Source of the DNA: JANJTB01 sp032027125
GTDB taxonomy: Bacteria > Bacteroidota > Ignavibacteria > Kapaibacteriales > UBA2268
Assembly (NCBI GenBank): GCA_032027125.1
Contig: JAVSMQ010000001.1
Location: 728,006-792,005 of the forward strand
DNA length: 64,000 nucleotides
Reading direction: 5' to 3'
Shown here: positions 52,391 through 62,083 of the stretch, piece after piece
Layout: every line of letters starts with the position of its first letter
Position numbering within the stretch: position 1 is the stretch's first letter
Made by a program: the position numbers and the translations under genes
The notes under the pieces: generated by a model
What the model was told of the DNA's origin: nothing
What the model saw: only the letters and a program-made list of their open reading frames with translations
The model's database searches: none

Positions 52391-54016
52391 CTATTTAACT
52401 TTTTTTAAATAGGAGGCTATTATGGCAATAATTGTGACAAAAAATGATAAATAACAGAGCCAGTCGCCGTATTTTGTATAAATTGTAATAATTTTTAAAC
52501 GCGGAATTTTCTCATACAATCCTGCTTTTACGTACTGAGGCAATTGGCTGATAGATTTACCTGTCGGTGATATAACGCCGCTCATTCCGGTATTTGCCGA
52601 GCGGGCAACATATCTTCTGTTTTCAATTGCACGCATGGCAGCGATAAGATAATGCTGAAGCGGACCGGGAGTGTGGTCGTACCAGGCATCATTTGTTATG
52701 ACAACCAGAAATTCGGCACCGTTTTTTGCAGTTTTGGATACAAATTCAGGGAAAATACTCTCAATACAAATTATCGGACCAAGCGGAATGGTATCTCCGG
52801 TCTTTCTTACATCTAAATTAATCTGCTTAGTACCTATTCCCCATGCAGAAATTCCGACACCCCACTCAAACCAAGCACGCATAAACATCAGGTATTCACC
52901 GTAAGGCAGACGTTCAGCCATCGGTGTAAGCCGCATTTTTGTATAAACCTGCGGTATAGTTTGTTCATACGGATTTATCATTAAAGAGGAATTATAAGAT
53001 TCGTAATATGCGTCTTTCTGTGTTGAGTCACGGCGGGCAGTAACAGTTTTCGTCTTTGATGTATAATATCTTAACTCAGCAAATCCTGTAAATAAAGATA
53101 CATTTCGCGTGCTGCACCAATCAGACAGAATAAGATAATCATATTTGTTTTTTACATCAATATATCTTGGAATTGCTGTCTCATTCCAAATTATCAAATC
53201 AGGTTTGTTGCCTGAATTTATGATTGAATCGGCAATATCAAACTGAAGTTTTATCATTCCGTCTACGCTAATTTCCCATTTTCGCCATGGGTTAATTGCC
53301 GGCTGAACAATACCGACGGATATTACAGGATTTTGAGCAAGTAAATTCTCATGCAGAAAGTCTTTTAATCTGATGAAGCCGTAGAGCAAGGGTAAAACTA
53401 TTATTACAAAAGCCGAAATAAAAAGGATTTTCGATTTTCTCTGACTAAAATATTTGCCGTAAGAATCATACTTCCCGATTTCAAGCATAATATTTACAAT
53501 TATTACGTTAAATAATATCAATAGAAAACCTGCGCCCCATACTCCGGTAATATCTACAAATTGTATCCAGTAATGATTATTAATTTGTGTATTGCCGATT
53601 GACAGCCAGGGGTATGCAAATTCACCTAAATTACGGAACCATTCAAATGCTGTCCATAGAAAAGGAAACAGCCATAATGCAGCCCGAGTAGATAATCTCT
53701 TTTTTATAATAAAGAAAACGCCAAACGGCATCATAAATATAAACGGATGAACAAAATCAAGAACAATGCTCGATGCAGTAAGGTATGGGTCGCTGTCAGC
53801 CTGCCAGCTTCCAATCCACCAGTTTGAACCTGTATGATAAATAAAGAACATAATATATAACATCAGATACCTCCTTTTGGGAGTTTCTTCTGAAAAGCTC
53901 AGCAAAATCGGTACGAATGCTATGAAAGATAAAAAGAAAAACGGCAGAGGCGGAAATGACAGAGTAAGCAATATGCCTGACAACAAAGCACTAACATAAA
54001 TATTAATTTTCTTCAT
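52391..54016 (-). CDS. lnt: Apolipoprotein N-acyltransferase
   Basis: 541 residues: six or seven N-terminal transmembrane helices (about 1-215), a nitrilase-type periplasmic domain and a final helix. It adds the third acyl chain to lipoproteins. The triad is visible: DLIIWNETAIPRYI near residue 275 (Glu), YTKMRLTPMAERLPYGEY near 353 (Lys), and GPIICIESIFPEF near 407 (Cys). A TACATTTG box lies about 27 bp upstream on the minus strand. The gene is divergent from the BNR/T9SS protein gene. Confidence 0.93.
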   Translation of the reverse strand: MKKINIYVSALLSGILLTLSFPPLPFFFLSFIAFVPILLSFSEETPKRRYLMLYIMFFIYHTGSNWWIGSWQADSDPYLTASSIVLDFVHPFIFMMPFGVFFIIKKRLSTRAALWLFPFLWTAFEWFRNLGEFAYPWLSIGNTQINNHYWIQFVDITGVWGAGFLLILFNVIIVNIMLEIGKYDSYGKYFSQRKSKILFISAFVIIVLPLLYGFIRLKDFLHENLLAQNPVISVGIVQPAINPWRKWEISVDGMIKLQFDIADSIINSGNKPDLIIWNETAIPRYIDVKNKYDYLILSDWCSTRNVSLFTGFAELRYYTSKTKTVTARRDSTQKDAYYESYNSSLMINPYEQTIPQVYTKMRLTPMAERLPYGEYLMFMRAWFEWGVGISAWGIGTKQINLDVRKTGDTIPLGPIICIESIFPEFVSKTAKNGAEFLVVITNDAWYDHTPGPLQHYLIAAMRAIENRRYVARSANTGMSGVISPTGKSISQLPQYVKAGLYEKIPRLKIITIYTKYGDWLCYLSFFVTIIAIIASYLKKVK

Positions 54017-54116
54017 TAGGAACTGTTAAAATTAAAAAAGCAAATGTAAGTTTTTTTTATATATGAAAAACCATATTTATCAGTCTATTATCACATTAAT
54101 ATAAAATTGATTGAAA

Positions 54117-57100
54117 ATGAACATTAAACTGACAATAGTTTTACTTTTAGTTTTTGCAGGTATTTTTCAAACGGTTTCTGCCGATGATAATGTACAGACA
54201 CGGCGTCCGATTAATAAACCGCTGCTACGGCATACTGAGTTTCTCAAAAACCGTTTTGGCGACGATATTCCCGATAATTCCTTTAGAATAAAAGCTGCTT
54301 CAGAATTATCAGGAATGCAGAATCTTACCGAAAAATATTATGAACAGCTGCAAGCCGATATGCCGGAATGGAAGAATATCGGACCCTTTGATATAGGTGG
54401 ACGTGTAAGAACAATTGCCGTCCATCCAACAAATCCGGAAATAGTTTATATCGGAGCTGCAGCCGGAGGTATTTGGAAAAGTACAAACGGCGGAATTGAC
54501 TGGAAGCCGATTTTTGATTTTGAGAATGCGACTTCATTCGGCTCAATTGCAATTGACCCGAATAATCCGAATATTTTATACGCTGCAACAGGTGAAATGA
54601 TTATCGGCGGAGGAATTCCATATCTCGGTAACGGTGTATTCAAATCCACTGATGCCGGAAATTCATGGTTTCAAATTGGACTTACAGAAGTAGCTGCATT
54701 CTCCAAAATTTTAGTACATCCTCTCAATTCCAACCTGATTTATGCTGCCGGAGCAATAAGAAACGGCGGGATTTTCCACTCAACTGACGGCGGAAACATC
54801 TGGACAAAACTTTATGACGGTAATGTGACTGATTTGTGCCTTAATCCTAATAATCCCGATGAAATAATTGCCGGAGTAAATATCATCGGTGTAATTTATT
54901 CGGATAACGGCGGGAGTTCATGGGAAGTACGGTCTGACGGTTTGACAAATCTCGGAGGCAGAGTTTCGGTTCAGTCATTCTTTGGTAATACAAATATTTT
55001 ATATTCACTGATTGAAAAAAAAGACAGTAAAGGGGCAATATTTAAATCAGTCAACGCCGGAAAAACATGGGCTTTGGTACTCAGCGGCAACAATGATTTT
55101 TTCAATTCACAGGGTTATTATAACAACTTTATTGCTATTCATCCGGCAAATGCTAATTTAGTTCTTGCAGGAGGTATTGATTTATGGATAACTTCAGACG
55201 GCGGGCAGAACTGGAAAACAGTTAACGACAATACTCAATCGGGTCGTATGCATGTGGACCAACATCACGCAGTATTTGCACCATCAAATAACAGTATTGT
55301 ATATGCTGCAAATGACGGCGGTGTATATAAGTCAAACAATTCCGGCAGCAATTGGTTCAATATGAATAAGGGACTAATGATTACTCAGTTCTATGCCATG
55401 ACCATTGATACTAAGCAGAAAAACAGAAATTTTGGCGGAACTCAGGACAACGGCACTGTCGGCAATCCGGGTTCAACGTGGAAAATGGCTGTTGGCGGAG
55501 ACGGTTTCGACAGCTTTTTACATCCGAATGACCCGAATATTCTTTTCGGAGAAATCTACTACGGGGATGTTTTCAAATACGATATTAATAATGATGATTA
55601 TAATTTTATTTACGAAGGGCTGCAAAATGAGGATATAGGCTCCTGGCATTCACCATTTATTTTTGATGATAATACCCATACAATGTATTTAGGCAGACAT
55701 GCACTTTATGCCTCATATAATTACGGTGATTTTTTCTTTCAGATAACACCATACTATACTCATCAGTTTACAGCAATTGCACCGAGCAAGAAAAACAGCC
55801 GTATAATGTACGCAGGAAACAGAGTTGGTCAGATGATTCTGACTACAAACGGCGGAACAAGCTTTACTGACGTTAAAACTACCGGTTTACCGGGAAAATA
55901 TATTAATGCAATAATAACATCCAAGCAAAATGACAGCATTGTTTATGCAGCATTTTCAGGTTATGGTAGCCGGCATATATTCAAATCAACAAATTTAGGT
56001 CTATCATGGGCAGGTATAGATAAATCCCTGCCGGATGTTCCTGTGAATTCTGTAGTTATGCATCCCGATAATGAATCAATAATCTTTGCAGGAACTGATA
56101 TAGGTGTTTTTGTAACCTATAATGACGGCAAAGACTGGATGCCTTTCGGTAAAAGCTTACCCCGAACACCTGTTCTCGACCTGAAATTTCACACAAATCG
56201 AATAATACTTCCAAAACTTACTTTAAGAGCAGCTACTCACGGACGCTCTGTCTGGGAAATTGAAATACCTGACAATATGGTCTCAGAACCTGTTATTGTC
56301 AGTCCTGCAGGTGGCGAATATTATATCGGACACTCACAGGCAGACATATCTTGGTTTGGTTTTGAATATCCTGTAATGGTCGAATTTTCGCAATATACAG
56401 GAGCCACATTTCAAAAAATTGCAGATTCTGTATATCAGAATAATTTAAATTGGATTTTGCCTGATATAAATACTTTTACAGCAAAATTCAGAGTAACTTC
56501 AATAAAATCGGGTATTACAAGGGAGTCGGGGAATTTTTCAATATCACCTAAATATAAAGGTGCTATACTGGCACAGACTTCACTCGGATTTTCAGCTTAT
56601 GGAATAAAATTCACCGGTGATGATTTAATTTGGGTTGTAGATTATCGCAACAAATCAATTTTAAAATACAATCTGAAGGATTTCTCACTCATCAAAAGAA
56701 TTGTATCACCTGTTGATGGATTTTATACGGATATTGCTGTTAATGAAGGATTGGATTCAATTTATCTTCATAAGATGAGTGACGAAAACGGCGGCAATCC
56801 TGAAATAATTTTGCTGGATTCAAACGGCACACTTCTGAGGCGTATAACTTCACCTGCTGACTACCCTATGGGTTTGGCTGTTGATGGAAATATTCTTTAT
56901 GCTACGGAACGCAACGGTGAGAAAAGAATCTTCCGATTCTATATAAATAATAATTTCACAAGGGATATTATGATGACTAACCCTGTTACAGCCGAGTTTG
57001 GTCCGAGGTGTATTGCTTTAAATAACAATAACATTCATCAGGTATCAACATATTTCAACTCAAATGTTCTGGCAAAATCAGAAATAACCGTTTATCCCAA

Positions 57101-57524
57101 AAATTCGCAGACTATTTTAGAATCTATTCCGCTAATTGAAAGAACGGGTATAATGAATGCCCGTGGCATAGATATTGACCCTGTTGACGGCAATTACTGG
57201 GTAAGCAGTTTTACCGGAGGTTTGTTCAAAATCGCTGCCGGAAATAGCACAACGGATGTTGCTTTAAATGAAAATATCCAATTATTTAATTTTTATCCCA
57301 ATCCGGCAAAAGATAAAATCACAGTAAACCTTAATAATTTAAGTACAGGAAGTTCGGAAATTATATTAATTAATTCACTTGGTCAGGAAATCAAGAAATT
57401 TGAAGTCCAAAGTAATCAAGAGACCATTGATTTTAATATTTCTGATTTGTCTTCGGGGGTATATTTAATAATTTTAAAATATAACGGCTTCAAAACGTTT
57501 CAATCAAAGTTTGTGAAGATGTAG
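54117..57524 (+). CDS. Secreted BNR/sortilin-like repeat protein with T9SS sorting domain
   Basis: 1135 residues from the ATG at 54117; a TTG at 54111 is less likely. Signal peptide (LLLVFAGIFQTVSA). From about 85 to 720 there are many BNR/Asp-box repeats (GGIWKSTNGGIDWKPIF, GVFKSTDAGNSWFQIG, GIFHSTDGGNIWTKLYDG), forming a beta-propeller as in sortilin-like proteins. A region about 825-1040 with NHL-like strands (GDDLIWVVDYRNKSILKY) follows, and the last 85 residues (FYPNPAKDKITVNLNN, LINSLGQEIKKF) are a T9SS C-terminal domain. Likely a cell-surface or secreted binding protein. Confidence 0.88.
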   Translation: MNIKLTIVLLLVFAGIFQTVSADDNVQTRRPINKPLLRHTEFLKNRFGDDIPDNSFRIKAASELSGMQNLTEKYYEQLQADMPEWKNIGPFDIGGRVRTIAVHPTNPEIVYIGAAAGGIWKSTNGGIDWKPIFDFENATSFGSIAIDPNNPNILYAATGEMIIGGGIPYLGNGVFKSTDAGNSWFQIGLTEVAAFSKILVHPLNSNLIYAAGAIRNGGIFHSTDGGNIWTKLYDGNVTDLCLNPNNPDEIIAGVNIIGVIYSDNGGSSWEVRSDGLTNLGGRVSVQSFFGNTNILYSLIEKKDSKGAIFKSVNAGKTWALVLSGNNDFFNSQGYYNNFIAIHPANANLVLAGGIDLWITSDGGQNWKTVNDNTQSGRMHVDQHHAVFAPSNNSIVYAANDGGVYKSNNSGSNWFNMNKGLMITQFYAMTIDTKQKNRNFGGTQDNGTVGNPGSTWKMAVGGDGFDSFLHPNDPNILFGEIYYGDVFKYDINNDDYNFIYEGLQNEDIGSWHSPFIFDDNTHTMYLGRHALYASYNYGDFFFQITPYYTHQFTAIAPSKKNSRIMYAGNRVGQMILTTNGGTSFTDVKTTGLPGKYINAIITSKQNDSIVYAAFSGYGSRHIFKSTNLGLSWAGIDKSLPDVPVNSVVMHPDNESIIFAGTDIGVFVTYNDGKDWMPFGKSLPRTPVLDLKFHTNRIILPKLTLRAATHGRSVWEIEIPDNMVSEPVIVSPAGGEYYIGHSQADISWFGFEYPVMVEFSQYTGATFQKIADSVYQNNLNWILPDINTFTAKFRVTSIKSGITRESGNFSISPKYKGAILAQTSLGFSAYGIKFTGDDLIWVVDYRNKSILKYNLKDFSLIKRIVSPVDGFYTDIAVNEGLDSIYLHKMSDENGGNPEIILLDSNGTLLRRITSPADYPMGLAVDGNILYATERNGEKRIFRFYINNNFTRDIMMTNPVTAEFGPRCIALNNNNIHQVSTYFNSNVLAKSEITVYPKNSQTILESIPLIERTGIMNARGIDIDPVDGNYWVSSFTGGLFKIAAGNSTTDVALNENIQLFNFYPNPAKDKITVNLNNLSTGSSEIILINSLGQEIKKFEVQSNQETIDFNISDLSSGVYLIILKYNGFKTFQSKFVKM

Positions 57525-57563
57525 AAATAATAATCAGAAAAAGATAAATAAAAGTGAACAGAT

Positions 57564-58814
57564 ATGAAATTAAAATCTTTTAAAATCCAAAATTACAAGT
57601 CATGCCAAAAGACAGAACTTCAGCTAAATGAAGAACTAACCTGTTTAATAGGAGTTAACGGTTCAGGCAAAACTAATATTTTGAACGCGATATTCCTAAT
57701 TAAACTTAAAGGGTATTTAACACTTTTTGGAAAGAATATCGAATCCTTTAAACAAAGTATAGTAAATATTGAACTAATAGATGATGACATGAAAATACTT
57801 TATATTAGAGGACGCATAATTTTCGATATTGATGAACATAATAAAGATTATATCCAAGATGTTATTTTCAAAATGAATTTTAAAAATTTTATTAAAAATC
57901 AAAATTGGTTTAATATACCACTTATGGATATATCTAATTATAGTAGTATTATTCAAGACATGAAAGAAAGATTAAATTCAAAAAAAGATTTTTTTTCTGA
58001 ACTTTATATGTTTGATATTAAATTGCAGAAAGTGGATATAAAATCTATAAACATAATTGAAAAACTTTACATTTTAGCTTATAATTTTTTTTCAAATATA
58101 AATTATTATAGTGCAAGTATTTTTGCTGAGCCTACAAAATGCCCTTCATCGGTAGAGTTTGAAAATAATCAACCAAAAATAAAGTTAAACAGTGAAATTG
58201 GACATATTAAATTTATAATTGATTTATTTGAATTATCAAAAAAGAAAGAAACTGATTTTAAAAGTTACCTCAACATAGTAAATAAATCTGGAATCGGATT
58301 AATTGATAATATAATATTTACTGAAGTACCGCTTCCTTCCCAATCTTATGAAGTAAAATCTGCAGAAAATATTAAAGTAAAAGAAAGTAAACGCTTGCTG
58401 GTTGTTCCGAATTTCCAGATAGACGGAATAAATTTATCTCCGAATCAATTGTCCGAAGGTACTTTCAGAACATTAGCTCTGATATTTTATATCTTAAATG
58501 ACGACAGCAAATTATTGCTAATTGAAGAACCTGAAGTCTGCGTTCATCATGGTTTATTAAGCAGTATAATTGAACTTATAAAATCTCAGTCGAAACATAA
58601 GCAAATAATTATCAGTACTCATTCTGATTTTGTACTCGACCAGTTGGAACCCGAAAACATTGTATTAGTCAAAAGAGATGACAAAAAAGGCACAACAATA
58701 AAATCATTAACTAAATCAATGTCAAGAAACGATTATAAAGCTCTTCGCAACTATCTTAATGAAACCGGCAATCTCGGTGAATATTGGAAAGAGGGCGGTT
58801 TTGACAATGAGTAA
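57564..58814 (+). CDS. OLD/SMC-like AAA ATPase of a two-gene module
   Basis: 416 residues with a RecF/OLD-type ATPase: Walker A LIGVNGSGKTNILNAIF near residue 28, a long AT-coded helical insertion (about 60-260), signature NQLSEGTFRTLALIF near 292, Walker B KLLLIEEPEVCVHHG near 315, and a His-switch QIIISTHSDFVLDQL near 345. The ATG starts 39 bp after the T9SS gene stop. It overlaps by 8 bp with a TOPRIM-like gene. This gene pair has the layout of defence modules such as OLD or PARIS, which join an ATPase to a TOPRIM nuclease. Confidence 0.85.
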   Translation: MKLKSFKIQNYKSCQKTELQLNEELTCLIGVNGSGKTNILNAIFLIKLKGYLTLFGKNIESFKQSIVNIELIDDDMKILYIRGRIIFDIDEHNKDYIQDVIFKMNFKNFIKNQNWFNIPLMDISNYSSIIQDMKERLNSKKDFFSELYMFDIKLQKVDIKSINIIEKLYILAYNFFSNINYYSASIFAEPTKCPSSVEFENNQPKIKLNSEIGHIKFIIDLFELSKKKETDFKSYLNIVNKSGIGLIDNIIFTEVPLPSQSYEVKSAENIKVKESKRLLVVPNFQIDGINLSPNQLSEGTFRTLALIFYILNDDSKLLLIEEPEVCVHHGLLSSIIELIKSQSKHKQIIISTHSDFVLDQLEPENIVLVKRDDKKGTTIKSLTKSMSRNDYKALRNYLNETGNLGEYWKEGGFDNE

Positions 58815-59388
58815 AAGAAAAACCGATTTGGTTGGTATAATTGCAGAAGATGATAGTGATGTGGAATCAATCAAAATTTTGATTCATAGAATAGCAGATA
58901 ATGACACAATAGGAATTAAAAAATTTGTTGGGAGAGGTTGCGGGAAAATAATCAGTAAATCAAAAGCATGGGTAAAAATTCTAAGAGATCAGGGATGCAC
59001 TGTTTTGATTTTAGTCCATGACCTTGACAAAAATAAATTAGATGTTTTAAAAGCAAAGTTAGAATCATGTATAAATCCATGCCCGTTTGAAAAATATTTA
59101 ATTTGTATTCCGGTATTGGAATTGGAATCATGGCTTTTAAGCGACACGGTTGCTATAAAAACTGCACTTAACTTAAAAAAGCTGCCCAAAATCGAAGGAA
59201 ATACCTTTGATATTGCTGACCCTAAAGAATTCCTTGAGAGAATTATAGCATCAAATTCAAATAATGAAAAAAGATATTTGAACACTGTTCATAATAAATT
59301 GATTTCAAAGGAACTATCAATTGAAAAAGCAAAAGAAAAGAACCCTTCTTTTGTACCTTTTTATAACTTTGTCAAAAATAATTTGTAA
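58807..59388 (+). CDS. TOPRIM-like DUF4276-type protein
   Basis: 193 residues from the ATG at 58807 (MSKRKTDL); a start 48 bp upstream lies inside the ATPase gene. The first strand VGIIAEDDSDVESIKIL carries the acidic residue that begins TOPRIM domains, and VLILVHDLDKNKLDVLK near residue 75 has the DxD motif. PVLELESWLLSD near 108 is typical of DUF4276. The domain normally binds metal and cuts or handles nucleic acid. The 8-bp overlap with the ATPase gene indicates coupled translation and a joint function. Confidence 0.75.
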   Translation: MSKRKTDLVGIIAEDDSDVESIKILIHRIADNDTIGIKKFVGRGCGKIISKSKAWVKILRDQGCTVLILVHDLDKNKLDVLKAKLESCINPCPFEKYLICIPVLELESWLLSDTVAIKTALNLKKLPKIEGNTFDIADPKEFLERIIASNSNNEKRYLNTVHNKLISKELSIEKAKEKNPSFVPFYNFVKNNL

Positions 59389-59436
59389 AGAATTTTTACA
59401 AAATAATAGTTTTAAAATGCAGAATTCTTTTTTTAT

Positions 59437-59467
59437 TTTGTAAATATCAATAATTATGTTATTTTTG
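59437..59467 (+). promoter_or_regulatory. Bacteroidota-type promoter of rplU-rpmA
   Basis: TTTG at 59437-59440, a 19-bp spacer, then TATTTTTG at 59460-59467. This fits the Bacteroidota major sigma consensus (TTTG-N19-TAnnTTTG) exactly. The rplU start is 39 bp further on. Confidence 0.75.
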
Positions 59468-59506
59468 TAGTTCTGAAATTTTTGATAGTAGAAAACTGAG
59501 GATAAA

Positions 59507-59821
59507 ATGTTAGCAGTAGTAGAAATAGCCGGTAATCAATTCAAAGTTGAGAGCAACTCAACTTACTATGTACCCTTGCTTGAGGGCAATCCGGGCGATA
59601 CTGTAGAATTTTCAAATATTTTACTTACTGAAAATGACGGGGCTACACAAATTGGAGCTCCTTATTTAGACGGAAATGTAACGGCTAAGATCATTGAACA
59701 TGGTAAAGGCGACAAAATTCTTGTATTCCATAAGAAACGTCGTAAAGGGTATCGTAAGCTGAATGGTCACAGACAGCATTACACTCAAATCGAAATAACA
59801 AATATAAGTATAAATAATTAG
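59507..59821 (+). CDS. rplU: Ribosomal protein L21
   Basis: 104 residues, the usual length for bL21. MLAVVEIAGNQFKVESNSTY at the start, the KKRRKGYRKLNGHRQ basic block and YTQIEITNIS at the end are diagnostic. It binds 23S rRNA near L20. Followed by rpmA after 11 bp, the classical rplU-rpmA operon. Confidence 0.97.
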   Translation: MLAVVEIAGNQFKVESNSTYYVPLLEGNPGDTVEFSNILLTENDGATQIGAPYLDGNVTAKIIEHGKGDKILVFHKKRRKGYRKLNGHRQHYTQIEITNISINN

Positions 59822-59832
59822 AACGGTGCGAA

Positions 59833-60090
59833 ATGGCTCATAAAAAAGGTATGGGCTCGACCAAAAACGGTCGAGATTCACAATCCAAACGCAGGGGCGT
59901 AAAGAAATTCGGCGGCGAAAATGTTATAGCCGGTAATATTATTATTCGTCAGGTAGGCACAAAATTTCATCCGGGCAATAATGTCGGACTTGGCACCGAC
60001 TATACTATTTTTGCTTTGGTGGATGGTGTCGTTAAATTTGAAAGAAAAGACAAAACTCGTAAACAAGTTTCTGTTTATCCTATAAATTAA
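59833..60090 (+). CDS. rpmA: Ribosomal protein L27
   Basis: 85 residues starting MAHKKGMGSTKNGRDSQSKR, with GVKKFGGENVIAGNIIIRQV and GTKFHPGNNVGLGTDYTIFA. The N-terminal tail reaches the peptidyl transferase centre. It begins without the cleaved extension found in Firmicutes L27. Follows rplU by 11 bp and is followed by a terminator. Confidence 0.97.
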   Translation: MAHKKGMGSTKNGRDSQSKRRGVKKFGGENVIAGNIIIRQVGTKFHPGNNVGLGTDYTIFALVDGVVKFERKDKTRKQVSVYPIN

Positions 60091-60445
60091 TGATTCAATA
60101 ACCTCACTACTTGCAGGGTCGGCGATAATGCTGACCCTTTTTTTTATAGTACGAGCTTTATTAATTTGGTATTCTGATATTATTTAACTATTTTTCACTT
60201 GATTTATTTGAGTGTTTTTTGAAATTGTTTTACCCAGAGATTTTCACCGTTTTTTTTTAATAAATGTAAAACATTGTTTTTTGAGTGACATGCAGCGAAT
60301 TCAATAGTTGTTCCTTCTGTTCAGGATTATGATTAAATTATTGAACAGCCTAGATAAAACAGTGATTTTTCAAATTTCAATATTAAAAAAGTACAGATTT
60401 TATATAGAAATTGTATATCGGTGAATGATATAAGTTTTAAATTTG
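60091..60445. other. 355-bp intergenic gap
   Basis: Apart from the terminator at 60114-60146, this gap is AT-rich and I see no gene, tRNA or clear regulatory motif. Confidence 0.5.
60114..60146 (+). terminator. Terminator after rpmA
   Basis: An 8-bp stem (GGGTCGGC with GCTGACCC, one G-T pair) and a GATAAT loop, followed by a run of eight T. Confidence 0.88.
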
Positions 60446-61609
60446 ATGAAAACTAAGAAAAAGCCTTTGATACTTATTGTTGATGATGAAGTCGGCAATA
60501 TTCAGATTATCGGAAATCTGCTGATTGAGTATGGTTATAACATATCTGTATCAGTAAATGGCAGACAGGCATTTAATACAGCCCGCAATATAAAACCGGA
60601 TTTAATCCTTATTGATTTTAAAATGCCGGATGTCAGTGGTTTGGATATTTGCCGTGAAATTAAAAAAGACCCTTCTATTAAGGATGTTCCGGTTATATTT
60701 CTTATTTCCGGTTACAACAGCAGTGATATTGTGGAAGGATTCTCAGCCGGAGGTGTTGATTTTATCACAATACCTTTCCAGAAAGAAGAAGTAGCTGCCA
60801 GAATTGATAACCAGCTTGAATTGAAATTTTCCAGAGATTTACTTGTACATCAAACAAATGAAATCACTCAGATTAATCAGAAACTCAATCAGGAACTTTC
60901 TATCGCCGCCCAATATTTCTGTTCGTTAATACCCGAGCCAATGGATGACGGCAAAATTCAGACTTTTTGGAAATATGTTCCTACTGCTGAGTTAGGCGGA
61001 GATGCATTTGGATACTTCTGGCTTGATGACAAAAATTATGTGGTTTATTTATTTGACGTTTGCGGTCATGGTATTGCTTCCGGTATGTATTCCGTATCAC
61101 TGATTAATACCTTAAAATATCAAAACCTTGCAGATACCGATTTCTCTTCACCCACGTCGGTTTTTTCTGCTTTAAATAAATTATATCAGATTCATCAGCA
61201 CTATGGAATGTACTTTACAATCTGGTACGGCGTTTTTAATACAGACACACGAATCCTGAATTATGCCGCCGCCGGTCACCATCCGTCAATTATATCATAT
61301 CCATCGGGTAAAACGGATTTTCTGTCTTCGCCGAACTTTATAATCGGCGGTCTTGAGGAATACAATTTCAATTCAAGCCAAATCACTCTTGATGCAAATA
61401 CAGATGTGTACATTTTTTCAGACGGTACATTTGATGTCAAGCAACCTGATAACTCGGTTTGGAGAATAGATGATATGCGCCGGTTTCTCGAAGCACGTCA
61501 CAGCCGTGCAGACAAAGAATTAAACGAACTTCATGATTATGTATCAAGTATGTATGAATTCAGCCATCAGAAAGATGATTTTACAATTTTAAAAGTAAGA
61601 TTTAAGTAA
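60446..61609 (+). CDS. Response regulator with PP2C (RsbU/SpoIIE-type) phosphatase output
   Basis: 387 residues. An N-terminal receiver domain (ILIVDDEVGNIQIIGNLLI near 8; phospho-acceptor Asp in LILIDFKMPDVSG near 55; Lys in the FITIPFQKEEV loop) is followed by a short coiled linker and a PP2C phosphatase (about 160-387: AELGGDAFGYFWLDD, FDVCGHGIASGMYSV, IFSDGTFDVKQPD). Such proteins dephosphorylate anti-sigma-factor antagonists in partner-switching cascades. No partner kinase or antagonist gene is nearby. The ATG is preferred to the preceding TTG. Confidence 0.88.
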   Translation: MKTKKKPLILIVDDEVGNIQIIGNLLIEYGYNISVSVNGRQAFNTARNIKPDLILIDFKMPDVSGLDICREIKKDPSIKDVPVIFLISGYNSSDIVEGFSAGGVDFITIPFQKEEVAARIDNQLELKFSRDLLVHQTNEITQINQKLNQELSIAAQYFCSLIPEPMDDGKIQTFWKYVPTAELGGDAFGYFWLDDKNYVVYLFDVCGHGIASGMYSVSLINTLKYQNLADTDFSSPTSVFSALNKLYQIHQHYGMYFTIWYGVFNTDTRILNYAAAGHHPSIISYPSGKTDFLSSPNFIIGGLEEYNFNSSQITLDANTDVYIFSDGTFDVKQPDNSVWRIDDMRRFLEARHSRADKELNELHDYVSSMYEFSHQKDDFTILKVRFK

Positions 61610-61763
61610 TTATAACCTTTTTGTTTTATAATTATACTGCATAAATTTTATAATTGATACAGAAAACTAACGGATTCAATAAACCTAAACTCCTGATTAC
61701 TGATTTATTTTTAATATTCTGTTAATAATTAAACAATTTATTAACTGAAAGTAAATAAATATG

Positions 61764-61794
61764 TTTGTTTATTCATTAGATTTAGCTAATTTTG
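61764..61794 (+). promoter_or_regulatory. Bacteroidota-type promoter of feoAB
   Basis: TTTG at 61764-61767, 19-bp spacer, TAATTTTG at 61787-61794. A perfect fit to the Bacteroidota consensus. The feoA start is 45 bp downstream. No clear Fur-box palindrome is seen overlapping it. Confidence 0.75.
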
Positions 61795-61839
61795 TAGTTA
61801 GAATTTTCTAATAAATAAAAAAAGTATTTAAGTTAGTTT

Positions 61840-62082
61840 ATGGAATATAGATTAATAAGTGTTACAAATAACAGCAGTTTTAGAATATTGGACTTTAAAC
61901 TTGATATGGAATCCCGAAAAAGATTAAACAATATGGGAATATTCCGCAATGATTTATATATTCGTACAGCCGGTAACGGCATGGGTCCCGTTTTAATTCA
62001 GAATCTTACAAACCACTCTACACCAATAGCTTTAGGGCGTGAATTGGCAGAGGGTATTGTTGTTGAGTTAACTGAAGTATGA
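61840..62082 (+). CDS. feoA: Ferrous iron transport protein FeoA
   Basis: 80 residues with the SH3-like FeoA fold: RLNNMGIFRNDLYIRTAGNG near residue 28 (conserved LxxMGI), GPVLIQNLTNHSTPIALGRE and a final strand VVELTEV. It assists FeoB-driven Fe(II) uptake. Only one nucleotide separates it from the feoB start, which indicates coupled expression. Confidence 0.9.
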   Translation: MEYRLISVTNNSSFRILDFKLDMESRKRLNNMGIFRNDLYIRTAGNGMGPVLIQNLTNHSTPIALGRELAEGIVVELTEV

Positions 62083-62083
62083 T

